NCBI GenBank assembly: GCA_014804225.1
Contig: JAAVAF010000095.1
Coordinates: 1-12,985 of the forward strand
Reading direction: 5' to 3'
Origin: Lachnospiraceae bacterium
Lineage (GTDB): Bacteria; Bacillota; Clostridia; Lachnospirales; Lachnospiraceae
DNA: 12,985 nucleotides
Shown: positions 6,118 to 12,985 of the stretch, piece after piece
Numbering within the stretch: position 1 is the first letter of the stretch
Layout of the letters: each line of letters begins with the position of its first letter
Position numbers and translations under genes: made by a program
The notes under the pieces: model-generated
Told to the model about the DNA's origin: nothing
The model's input: the letters and a program-made list of their open reading frames with translations, nothing else
Databases searched by the model: none

Positions 6118-8052
6118 TTATGATACCCCACGGTTCTGATTCTGTATGCTTACAAGCTTTGACAAAAAATCCGCACCACACACCGGCTTCGAGTAGTAAT
6201 ATCCCTGAAAGAAATCACACCCCATCTCCTCCAAAAGCTGTGCCTGCCGAAGCTCTTCGACACCCTCTGCAATCAGCTGCATTCCCATCTCCTTTAACAT
6301 CGCAATGGAATGCTTGAGGGCCGCCATTGCCTTTTGGTCGTCCATTGCAGACCAAACCATGGATTTGTCAAGCTTGACCGTGTGGAATGGATACTGAATA
6401 ACAGCTGCCGTATTGGCAAAACCCGTACCGTAATCGTCAAGCGAAAAGTTGACGCCATGCTCCCTGAGTCGATCCATATTCTCAATCAACGTTTCCTGTG
6501 ACATAACTGCCGCCGTTTCCGTAATCTCCAAATTGATACAAGTATACGGCAGTTTATATTCATCCATGATCGCCAAAAGATGCTCATAAAGCGTCGACTG
6601 CATACACTGCACCACAGACAGATTAACGTCAATATATTCAATGCCCTTGTCAAGCAGCGCATTCGTTGCAATGAAATCACATACCTCACGGAATACAAAC
6701 TCACCGATCTCAATGATCATTCCGTTGCGCTCCGCAATCGGAATAAATTCTTCGGGACTGATAAATTCTTTGTCATACTTCAAGCGTATAAGCGCCTCTG
6801 CCGACACATAGCGCCGTTTCTCCACGGAATAAATCGGCTGATAATATACCTCAAATTTATTTTCATGAAGGGCGTTCTTCATAATCTGAACAATCCGCCC
6901 CTCGCGGCGTCCTCGATCCAGGAAATCATCATCCGCATAAACTACGGGAACAGCAGTATTCTTCCTTGCGTCCTCCGTTGCGACCTCCATGATCGCCAGA
7001 ATATCGGCAAGACGGTTTGCATTGTCGGGATATCCCACCATGCACATTGCCGTTGACAGCGTCACAGGCGCCTCCTCTAACAGAAACGGCTCGTTAAACC
7101 GCTCACGAATCCGGGAAATAAAGGCATCCCATTTGGCGTCTTTCTTTGTGGAAACCAGCACAAAGCGATAATTTCCCATAAAAAACACCTTTTTTTTCTT
7201 CGTAATTCCCGAAATCAAATCCGCAATCTGCTTCAACAGTTTGTAGGCATTCTCCACGCCAAACGTATCCGTGATATAATCCATGCCCTGAATCTCGATG
7301 CCGAGCGCCTGAAACGGAATTCCCCTGTAGATATAATCAAGCGTAAATTTTTCAAACCCCTCACGATTGTAAATTCCAAGTCGCTTTTCCTCATAACTTT
7401 GCGGATTTTCAAGCGAAAAGTATATGAGCAGCACCGCAATTGCCACAGCAAACTGCGACACCAGAAGATTCTGCACAAGTGACTGCAGCAGCACCACCAA
7501 AAAACAAAATACCGTATAGCAGCTCACAGATATAATCTGTCCCAGAGAAAATACTTTTCGATATCGAATGACATATGCCTGTGACAACGCCACATAGTAA
7601 AGCGACACAGCGTAAAGAAGCACAAACCATACACCGTGCAAATACTGACCGCCTTCATCGACCGTAAAAATCAGCCCATGCATCGGCGTTGTCAGTAACA
7701 AAATCTCCGCGACGACAATCGGCGCATAAGTCAGAAACTTTTCTATTGATTTATAGGGCGCGGTTCCCCGAATGACCTTATGGATATACACAAAGTATAC
7801 CACGGGCGTTAGGTTAAACAGCGCAAGATAAAGCATATTGATCATATAATGAAAAGAAACAGGCACAGCCGCAGGATGACCGATTGTATACACGGTAACC
7901 AAATCCACCAAGGTTGCCAGCAGTTCAACAGCAAGCAGAAGCTTAAAAATGCGATTCCGGCGGGTACTGATTGTCTTCTTTTGGCAAAAATAAATGCCAA
8001 TCGCCACCGTTACGATAACCGCAGCAATATCATAGTGAAAATTGTAATTCAC
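6118..8052 (-). CDS. Membrane-bound degenerate-GGDEF/EAL c-di-GMP phosphodiesterase
   Basis: This 644-residue protein is predicted to degrade cyclic di-GMP at the membrane. Residues about 6-215 hold seven hydrophobic segments, a 7-TM sensor module. A GGDEF-like domain (about 225-375) follows, but its signature is replaced by GNYRF (293-297), so cyclase activity is unlikely and a regulatory role is inferred. The EAL domain (about 385-635) looks active: E419-A420-L421, N477 in VNLS, E509 in LEITE, D539-D540 in LDDYGTGF, K560/K563, E596 in IAEGVE and Q616 in QGYYYS. The start is GTG at 8052, not the ATG at 8115, because AAAGGAGG (8060-8067) sits seven bases before GTG and a promoter overlaps the longer frame. 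araA begins 22 bases after the stop. The coupling of a second-messenger enzyme to a sugar isomerase is unusual; a shared transcript is inferred. Confidence 0.93.
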   Translation of the reverse strand: MNYNFHYDIAAVIVTVAIGIYFCQKKTISTRRNRIFKLLLAVELLATLVDLVTVYTIGHPAAVPVSFHYMINMLYLALFNLTPVVYFVYIHKVIRGTAPYKSIEKFLTYAPIVVAEILLLTTPMHGLIFTVDEGGQYLHGVWFVLLYAVSLYYVALSQAYVIRYRKVFSLGQIISVSCYTVFCFLVVLLQSLVQNLLVSQFAVAIAVLLIYFSLENPQSYEEKRLGIYNREGFEKFTLDYIYRGIPFQALGIEIQGMDYITDTFGVENAYKLLKQIADLISGITKKKKVFFMGNYRFVLVSTKKDAKWDAFISRIRERFNEPFLLEEAPVTLSTAMCMVGYPDNANRLADILAIMEVATEDARKNTAVPVVYADDDFLDRGRREGRIVQIMKNALHENKFEVYYQPIYSVEKRRYVSAEALIRLKYDKEFISPEEFIPIAERNGMIIEIGEFVFREVCDFIATNALLDKGIEYIDVNLSVVQCMQSTLYEHLLAIMDEYKLPYTCINLEITETAAVMSQETLIENMDRLREHGVNFSLDDYGTGFANTAAVIQYPFHTVKLDKSMVWSAMDDQKAMAALKHSIAMLKEMGMQLIAEGVEELRQAQLLEEMGCDFFQGYYYSKPVCGADFLSKLVSIQNQNRGVS

Positions 8053-8059
8053 GACAGCT

Positions 8060-8067
8060 CCTCCTTT
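8060..8067 (-). promoter_or_regulatory. Ribosome binding site deciding the GTG start of the EAL protein gene
   Basis: AAAGGAGG on the minus strand lies seven bases from GTG at 8052. The longer frame from 8115 would place this strong site inside the coding region and has no site of its own. Confidence 0.8.
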
Positions 8068-8086
8068 CTCATTACATGTATCGTAA

Positions 8087-8115
8087 ATTTTACCACATTT
8101 TCCCGACCATTTCAA
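8087..8115 (-). promoter_or_regulatory. Sigma-A promoter of the EAL phosphodiesterase (and araA)
   Basis: TTGAAA (8110-8115), a 17-base spacer, and TAAAAT (8087-8092) preceded by TGG, an extended -10. Transcription would start near 8080, giving a leader of about 28 bases that includes the strong ribosome binding site. Confidence 0.7.
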
Positions 8116-8129
8116 TCATAAATACACAA

Positions 8130-8157
8130 AATATACAAAAAAGTGTAAGGTTGTCAT
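8130..8157 (-). promoter_or_regulatory. Possible second promoter embedded in the 8137-8186 hairpin
   Basis: ATGACA (8152-8157), 16-base spacer, TATATT (8130-8135). The placement relative to the hairpin is the same as for the TTGAAA-16-TATAAT promoter inside the hairpin at 8739-8777. It could add transcription into the EAL gene. The consensus match is moderate. Confidence 0.4.
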
Positions 8158-8186
8158 ACTTTACATAACAAACTTTACACTTTTTT
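8137..8186 (-). terminator. Hairpin terminator after the small-gene pair
   Basis: Perfect 12-bp arms AAAAAAGTGTAA (8137-8148) and TTACACTTTTTT (8175-8186) are extended inward by GTTGT pairing with ACAAAC (one bulge). On the minus strand the stem ends in six T residues, fitting an intrinsic terminator 39 bases past the second small gene. The loop also holds ACTTTACA twice (8158-8165 and 8172-8179), 14 bases apart, which could be a protein-binding direct repeat. Confidence 0.65.
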
Positions 8187-8224
8187 GACTCTTATCATAC
8201 AATTATTGTGCATTATTTCATCTG

Positions 8225-8416
8225 CTATTCCTTTATCTTATCAATTTCCGCAAGATTAACGCCTAAGCTTGTAAGTAATGCTTTTAACGAGATATAATCG
8301 TCTTTAAGATCAGCATATGTTTTTACGGCGTTTTCATCTTTTGCCAGCAGCATACGTTTTTGCACTTTCTGAAAATCATTCAAAGCATCTTTAATAATTT
8401 CTGCATCATTCGGCAT
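8225..8416 (-). CDS. Small helical protein of unknown function, paralogue 2 of a tandem pair
   Basis: This 63-residue acidic/lysine-rich protein, MPNDAEIIKDALNDFQKVQ..., ends in LGVNLAEIDKIKE. I do not recognise a family. By eye it is identical to the upstream neighbour at 41 of 63 positions, with no gaps, and most differences are conservative, so it is under protein-level constraint. It has no signal peptide, membrane segment or cysteine. The pattern of charged and hydrophobic residues suggests two amphipathic helices, consistent with a small cytoplasmic dimerising or adaptor protein (inference). AAGGA lies ten bases before the ATG, inside a leader block identical to that of the paralogue. 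The upstream gap is 61 bases and shows a degraded copy of the first gene's promoter, so it probably depends on cotranscription. Confidence 0.8.
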   Translation of the reverse strand: MPNDAEIIKDALNDFQKVQKRMLLAKDENAVKTYADLKDDYISLKALLTSLGVNLAEIDKIKE

Positions 8417-8423
8417 ATGATCG

Positions 8424-8445
8424 CCATCCTTCTATCATCCATACT
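8424..8445 (-). repeat. Duplicated leader block, copy 2
   Basis: These 22 bases are identical to 8677-8698. In both cases the block ends eight bases upstream of the ATG of a small gene and includes the AAGGA ribosome binding site. Beyond it, 8450-8466 matches the -10 region at 8721-8737 in 15 of 17 bases, showing that the duplication unit included the promoter's -10 region as well as leader and gene. Confidence 0.85.
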
Positions 8446-8477
8446 ATTCAATCACAGCAAATGATATTGCTCACTTA

Positions 8478-8669
8478 CTATTCTTTAATTTCATCAATTT
8501 CCGTAAGATTGATACCCAAAGAGTTTAAGATTGCTTTCAGAGATTTATAATCCTTTTTTAAGCCCTCATATGTTTTTGTTGCATTCTCCTCTTTTGCATT
8601 CTTCATGTGTGCCTGTATTTTTTGAAATTCATCAACTGTGGCTTTAATAATTTCCGCACCATTTGGCAT
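8478..8669 (-). CDS. Small helical protein of unknown function, paralogue 1 of a tandem pair
   Basis: This 63-residue protein, MPNGAEIIKATVDEFQKIQ..., ends in LGINLTEIDEIKE. The family is not recognised. It is the first gene after the promoter nested in the pilin-gene terminator (8722-8759), with a leader of about 45-55 bases. The conserved core shared with its paralogue is AEIIK, FQK, AK.ENA.KTY..L, DY.SLKA.L.SLG.NL.EID.IKE, which covers the whole length. Both encoded proteins therefore look intact and neither is a pseudogene. Lack of a signal peptide suggests a cytoplasmic role. Its position between a pilus-like protein gene and a c-di-GMP phosphodiesterase gene gives no firm functional clue. 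Confidence 0.82.
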   Translation of the reverse strand: MPNGAEIIKATVDEFQKIQAHMKNAKEENATKTYEGLKKDYKSLKAILNSLGINLTEIDEIKE

Positions 8670-8676
8670 ACAATCA

Positions 8677-8698
8677 CCATCCTTCTATCATCCATACT
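8677..8698 (-). repeat. Duplicated leader block, copy 1
   Basis: This is the 22-base block matching 8424-8445 exactly, at the same distance from the start codon of the first small gene. Perfect conservation of a leader when the coding DNA has diverged points to a recent gene-conversion event or to selection on the mRNA leader. Confidence 0.85.
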
Positions 8699-8721
8699 GA
8701 TTTACCGATTACTATAAATTA

Positions 8722-8759
8722 ATCATAGCAAATTATACAAAAGGTGTAAAGCCTTTCAA
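8722..8759 (-). promoter_or_regulatory. Overlapping sigma-A promoters of the small-gene pair
   Basis: Two consensus arrangements overlap. One is TTGAAA (8754-8759), 16 bases, then a perfect TATAAT (8732-8737). The other is TTTACA (8745-8750), 17 bases, then TATGAT (8722-8727) with an extended TGC. Either would produce a leader of about 45-55 bases before the ATG at 8669. The -35 elements lie in the loop and stem of the terminator at 8739-8777. Confidence 0.75.
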
Positions 8760-8777
8760 CAAGACTTTACACCTTTT
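8739..8777 (-). terminator. Hairpin at the end of the giant prepilin-like gene
   Basis: Perfect 13-bp arms AAAAGGTGTAAAG (8739-8751) and CTTTACACCTTTT (8765-8777) flank a 13-base loop, starting 21 bases after the stop at 8799. The T-run is short (TTTTG), so termination may be partial. The same DNA carries the promoter of the small genes. The palindromic GTGTAAAG/CTTTACAC could also be an operator. Confidence 0.65.
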
Positions 8778-8798
8778 CAACTGCTTTGATAATCTTAC

Positions 8799-11700
8799 TT
8801 AATTAAACTTCACATAAAGCACGCCTTCGCCGGTTGCTAAATCAAACAGCGATGTATCCCGATTATATCCGACATATTTTCTATCAAACAGCCTGCCTTC
8901 TATGTTCATCCACTCCATGTCCTTGATCATCGTTCGGATACGGTACTCTGCGCTTGAACCGGAGTAAACCTGATAAATCTGGAACTGCGGACAACTCGTC
9001 TGCAAGTGCCAATAGGTCTGGTTGGAAGTAACATTGTTTGGTTTTGGTCTGGGAGCATCCCAACCGCTGCTCGTCACAGCAACCTCCTGCCACTCTCCGT
9101 TTATCTTCTGATCGATATACGCATTCATATTATACTGCCTCTTCCACAGACAGAACGACGTAGGCGCTAACTTAACCGCAATCTCATCCATCGGCGTCCA
9201 TGTATTAGCAGGATCGCCCTGTAAATGGATTGGTGAAGATGCCGACATATTTGCCAATGTAACGGACGTATCTTTTGTCTTCCATTGACGCGCGTCACCA
9301 ATCTCAAAGTTAATCGTAATCCTCGGTACATCAAATGTCCACAACCACTGCTCCTTAGAAGCCTTAATCTTATTGTAGAGATCATGCTCTTGTTGAAGCA
9401 TCCCGGCATCTCCCGAATGCGCCGATTTCATGATCTCGTCGCCGTTCCACAGCCGGAAGCCTTCCTCTGTCCAACCTCTTCCCGTTTCCAAAAGCGTTTC
9501 GTCAAGCGGCCAGTAGATCAGCTTCTTACTCTTGCTGAACACAACATTGATAATCTCAAGGTCGTAATCATACTCCGGCAAAAATACAAGGGACTCTTTC
9601 GTACCGATAAATCTTGCAATTTGCGGGCTCTCATCCTCTAACAGATAATACGGTGACCACGTTCCGTTCTTAATACGGTAACGGAAGAAGCTGCGCTGAG
9701 ACGAATCGTACGCCCAATCAGTGAAGCCATCACGCATATTCGGAATATTCTCAACGAACGTAAATTCGTCCGCTCTCTGGAAACCATCGTCTAAAAGCTC
9801 AAGTTCTCCGTATGTATTTGCGTACTTTTTCCCGGACTTGTTATACTTCACATAATCCGCAGACGCCGCATCTTTACCGTTATTGCCGCGTGCATGAAGC
9901 GAATATGCGCGAAGCTTGCTGCCATACGGGATCATCTGCTTCAGCTTAAATGACACCGTCGCTTTGTGGTCGCTTTCGTTCACAGAGGTCTTAATCGAAC
10001 TTGCATCAATATACTCCGTCCACTCGCTCAAAGGCTTCTCGACGCCCTTCATCACCAGCCTCCACTCCATCGGAGACGGCTCTATATAGCCTCCGTGACC
10101 CTTCTGCTCCCAACGGAATACATTTCCGTTCTCGTCCTTTTGAATATCATAGAACTCCGTGCCGTTACTGCCGCGGCCTTTCGGGAATGCATCAAGCGTC
10201 ATGGTGCCGCCTTCCTTATTAACCGCACTGATTTTCTTACCGTCTGCGATCCTGACATCTACATTGTCAACACGCCTTACACCAAGCTCAAAGTCTGTAG
10301 ATGCAACCACCTCTTTACTTGTGTTGTATGCATCGACATGAACTCTGATACGCCCGTTGCTGTTTCCCATCTCGTTCTCGCCGATGATAAGTCCCAGATA
10401 CCACGTACGCTTGTTATTTGCACTTGTAGCGGTTCCCGCTGCATAGGGATTACCTCCGGAATAAGATGCAAGCTGTGTAGCACTGTCCGTCTTATCCGCA
10501 TTCTCAATCGTTGCGGTCATACTATAAACTGCAACACCGCCAACTGAAATCGGAATGACTATCTCTCTATCAGACTGCTCCGTGCTGTTAATACCCTGTC
10601 CCGGTTCAACAATCACGAGCGGCGATGGCGCACTGATTGTCATATCTCCAAAGATAGATGCACTTGCCTTTACGTCATCTTTATATAACTTATCCGTCTT
10701 ATTATAAGACTTCCCACCATCTGTACCAAGCGGGTGAAGCGCTTCCATTGTCACCTTAATTTCATAGTTTTTCGGAAGTCCCGTCAAGGTATTTGACGAC
10801 GGTGAAATATCAATCTCCGGAAGCTGCTTAATAATCCAACTGCCGCTTGTATCCTGTTCAATCCGTGCAGGCTTCACATTCACGACTGTAAATTTCGCTC
10901 CGCCTTCTTTCTCATATTTTTCACTATAACTTCCTACGATTGTTCCTTTATCCGCCGAGCCGACGCCCGCCATACAAACTACGCTATCCTTATACTCTAC
11001 TTTCCCGTTATTATTGTGATTGATAACCTCCCATGTAATGCGTGAAGAAAGCGTCTTTCTTACCGCTGCCTCGTCAACTGTTCCGTCAGTCTTATACTGA
11101 ATCAGGTTTTTCACCACGTTATTCATGTCGGTAATACTTCCGTTATCGACATTAAATCTTGCACGAAAGTCGTAGGTCGGAAGTGCCATCGTGTTCCCTT
11201 TGTTATCTTTGAAATTATCCTTTACCTCAATCGAAATTTCATCAATTCTGCACACATGTACCGTAATTGTCGTCTTCGTCACACCGCTGACCTTCACATC
11301 AACCGTAAACGTATACGGCACCGTGCCCTCTTTGCCGCTTCCCTTCTCGTCCTTGCCAAGCGTAATCGCAACCGTATCGTCCGCTTCATTATAAACGGCA
11401 ATCGTTCCGTTCGTATTTGACTCTGAGCGCACATCAGACGCATCATGATAATCAAACGTCACATCATTGGAAACGCCGCCCTTCATGCCAACCTTAACTT
11501 CTCCGGTCTCATGCGGTTCCAGTGTAATCTCAAGCCCCTGATTCAACTTCGTTTCTCTCGGCTTAAGCGTATCCTCGCCATAATAAATATTCTTCGGATC
11601 AATGCCTAATCCGTCATAATACTTCGAATCCGCCTTATTCGCGCCGGACGCATGTTTTGATGTTGCTCTCACCGTAAGCTCCATGCTTGCCGGCATCGCC

Positions 11701-12959
11701 TTTTTCGCCTTAATCACAAAGGAAGGAACCAGTGCATCTTCTTTCGTTGATGTAACCTCAAAATAATTCGCAAACGTACCTGTCGTAAAGTCAGGTGCTG
11801 TAAACTCCCACACACCCGCACCATTTTGCGCAGATGTCCAGTTATATGTATTCTCCGTTCCGTTTACCTTCAAAACACAGCTCCAAACAACCGCCTGAGC
11901 CGTCTTATATTCTCTGTCATAATCGTATGCAACATGCTTTCCCAGTTCGTTTCCGCTAACTGAAGCTGTGAATGTATAAACCGTTCCCGCAGTTTCATAC
12001 ATTCCGCCTGTTGAGTTTTTCGTGTCGACCGAATGCGTTACCTGTACACTATCCACTCTTCTGATGAGCACATTGCAAGAAGCCGTCGCCTTGTAATTGC
12101 CCTCTTCGTCCATATCCTTTGTGTGAACAGTGATAGTTTCCATGGTGGAAGTCGTCCCGACCGGAACCCTCACTTCCGCATAATCAAGTGTCAGGGAAAC
12201 CGTTTCCAACGACCCCCATGATACCCAATCAAGACCTTGCGTAATATTCCCTGCTACAACAAGCGGTATCTTGTAAGTTTCTCCCGGAACAAGCACGACA
12301 TCACTATCCTCAAACATAAGGACAACTGCTTCCGTATGAGACACATATACAGCGCCTGAGACTGCGTCATTTCGCGAAGTCATCGTGTATTCCATCGGAA
12401 TCCTTCTGTTCGTGCTCTTGTCCTCAACCGTCATATTTAACTTAATCGTCTTACTATTCTTAAAGTCCGTGGTATCCGCGGTGAAGGCAACGATATTGTT
12501 TGCCATAATCTCCGTGCCCGTAAGCGCTGAACCGTCCGACCCAAATTCCTGATACATCAGCATACTGTTCACTTCATCGTACGTCATGGTATACTGAATA
12601 TTTTCGTTTGTCATAATCGACAGTTCCGTAAATCCTGCAGCCTGCATCTTCGGCGTATTATCTGGATTTAACATCAGATCAGCGCCGTTTTCAAGATACT
12701 GCTGTCCGCTCTCGCCATATACGACACTGCACGCGTCCTTTACCATATTTCCGATATTGTTTGCCGCAAGCTGTGCCTCCTGTTGAATACCGGTTTCCGA
12801 AATACCCTTTTTGTATGTACGCGTACTCATCACGACCACCGTGCCGATTACTCCCGCCACAAGCGCAAAGATTGCAACCGCACAAAGCACTTCCACAAAG
12901 GACATTCCCCGATTATCCCTGCGTGCCCTGCCACGCAGCATGTTCCACATCTTTTTCAT
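8799..12959 (-). CDS. Giant prepilin-like surface protein (type IV pilin N-terminus, 1386 residues)
   Basis: The N-terminus is a class III prepilin signal: a positively charged leader ending RRDNRG, a prepilin peptidase site G18/M19, Glu at +5 (MSFVEV), and the hydrophobic helix LCAVAIFALVAGVIGTVVVM. Pilins and pseudopilins are normally 100-250 residues; here about 1340 residues follow. They are Thr/Ser/Asn/Asp-rich and beta-like, with probable Ig-like segments. A motif close to RRVDxVxV recurs near residues 300 (RRVDSVQV), 570 (CRIDEISI) and 896 (RRVDNVDV), marking likely domain repeats. The C-terminal 300 residues are aromatic-rich and unlike the rest. I infer a minor pilin or pseudopilin carrying a large extracellular adhesin or tip module. 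AAAGGAG lies 11 bases before the ATG at 12959. Only 26 bases upstream are visible, so partner pilin genes, if any, lie outside the window. No sortase motif is present at the end. Confidence 0.88.
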   Translation of the reverse strand: MKKMWNMLRGRARRDNRGMSFVEVLCAVAIFALVAGVIGTVVVMSTRTYKKGISETGIQQEAQLAANNIGNMVKDACSVVYGESGQQYLENGADLMLNPDNTPKMQAAGFTELSIMTNENIQYTMTYDEVNSMLMYQEFGSDGSALTGTEIMANNIVAFTADTTDFKNSKTIKLNMTVEDKSTNRRIPMEYTMTSRNDAVSGAVYVSHTEAVVLMFEDSDVVLVPGETYKIPLVVAGNITQGLDWVSWGSLETVSLTLDYAEVRVPVGTTSTMETITVHTKDMDEEGNYKATASCNVLIRRVDSVQVTHSVDTKNSTGGMYETAGTVYTFTASVSGNELGKHVAYDYDREYKTAQAVVWSCVLKVNGTENTYNWTSAQNGAGVWEFTAPDFTTGTFANYFEVTSTKEDALVPSFVIKAKKAMPASMELTVRATSKHASGANKADSKYYDGLGIDPKNIYYGEDTLKPRETKLNQGLEITLEPHETGEVKVGMKGGVSNDVTFDYHDASDVRSESNTNGTIAVYNEADDTVAITLGKDEKGSGKEGTVPYTFTVDVKVSGVTKTTITVHVCRIDEISIEVKDNFKDNKGNTMALPTYDFRARFNVDNGSITDMNNVVKNLIQYKTDGTVDEAAVRKTLSSRITWEVINHNNNGKVEYKDSVVCMAGVGSADKGTIVGSYSEKYEKEGGAKFTVVNVKPARIEQDTSGSWIIKQLPEIDISPSSNTLTGLPKNYEIKVTMEALHPLGTDGGKSYNKTDKLYKDDVKASASIFGDMTISAPSPLVIVEPGQGINSTEQSDREIVIPISVGGVAVYSMTATIENADKTDSATQLASYSGGNPYAAGTATSANNKRTWYLGLIIGENEMGNSNGRIRVHVDAYNTSKEVVASTDFELGVRRVDNVDVRIADGKKISAVNKEGGTMTLDAFPKGRGSNGTEFYDIQKDENGNVFRWEQKGHGGYIEPSPMEWRLVMKGVEKPLSEWTEYIDASSIKTSVNESDHKATVSFKLKQMIPYGSKLRAYSLHARGNNGKDAASADYVKYNKSGKKYANTYGELELLDDGFQRADEFTFVENIPNMRDGFTDWAYDSSQRSFFRYRIKNGTWSPYYLLEDESPQIARFIGTKESLVFLPEYDYDLEIINVVFSKSKKLIYWPLDETLLETGRGWTEEGFRLWNGDEIMKSAHSGDAGMLQQEHDLYNKIKASKEQWLWTFDVPRITINFEIGDARQWKTKDTSVTLANMSASSPIHLQGDPANTWTPMDEIAVKLAPTSFCLWKRQYNMNAYIDQKINGEWQEVAVTSSGWDAPRPKPNNVTSNQTYWHLQTSCPQFQIYQVYSGSSAEYRIRTMIKDMEWMNIEGRLFDRKYVGYNRDTSLFDLATGEGVLYVKFN

Positions 12960-12985
12960 TTAAAACCATGCTCCTTTCTTAAACT

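Noticed and set aside
6096..6131. Twelve-residue N-terminal extension of AraA
   Set aside because: It would place the ribosome binding site inside the coding region and overlap the EAL stop; the ATG at 6095 aligns with known AraA starts.
8053..8115. ATG start at 8115 for the EAL phosphodiesterase
   Set aside because: The extension overlaps a good promoter and the strong AGGAGG site that serves GTG at 8052.
9966..10547. 193-codon plus-strand open frame
   Set aside because: It is antisense to the giant prepilin-like gene, has a composition typical of shadow frames and no family resemblance.
1..12985. CRISPR array, tRNA/rRNA, insertion sequence
   Set aside because: No regularly spaced repeats, tRNA cloverleaf-like segments, rRNA segments or transposase-like frames were found in the window.

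Overview
The window looks like chromosomal DNA from an anaerobic Gram-positive Firmicute, most likely a member of the Lachnospiraceae/Clostridia. The reasons are the moderate GC, strong AGGAGG-type ribosome binding sites, consensus sigma-A promoters, a ClpC unfoldase, a Csp-type subtilase, membrane-bound c-di-GMP enzymes and a type IV prepilin-like surface protein. Family assignments come from motifs and alignments by eye; no database search was possible. Nearly every gene lies on the minus strand, so biological order runs from high to low coordinates. Only one gene, at 4307-4639, is on the plus strand.

Layout in transcription order: (1) 12959-8799, a giant 1386-residue prepilin-like protein that ends at a hairpin terminator (8739-8777). 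(2) Two tandem 63-residue paralogues (8669-8478 and 8416-8225). Their probable promoter is embedded in that terminator, and a second, related hairpin (8137-8186) closes the unit. (3) A 7-TM, degenerate-GGDEF/EAL c-di-GMP phosphodiesterase (8052-6118) with its own promoter, followed after 22 bases by L-arabinose isomerase araA (6095-4599). (4) A plus-strand gene (4307-4639) whose product resembles the prodomain of clostridial CspB-like subtilases as a stand-alone protein. It overlaps the araA 3' end tail to tail. (5) Divergent from it, a Csp-like S8 protease (4116-2629) with a complete catalytic triad and no prodomain. (6) An HD-GYP phosphodiesterase (2515-1400), a YtrA-type GntR regulator (1356-982) and the N-terminal 308 codons of clpC (925 to the window edge).

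The most interesting system is the split protease: the prodomain and the catalytic domain sit on opposite strands, head to head, in an interval rich in inverted repeats. In the family the prodomain normally precedes the catalytic domain in one polypeptide and acts as chaperone and inhibitor, so here it would have to act in trans. The second interest is the block at 8130-8777, where a pair of duplicated small genes is bounded by related hairpins that double as promoters and terminators. The neighbourhood holds two different classes of c-di-GMP phosphodiesterase (EAL and HD-GYP) and a pilus-like protein. This is compatible with, but does not prove, local c-di-GMP control of surface structures. 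No tRNA, rRNA, CRISPR, insertion sequence or c-di-GMP riboswitch was recognised, and no gene-free stretch exceeds 300 bases.
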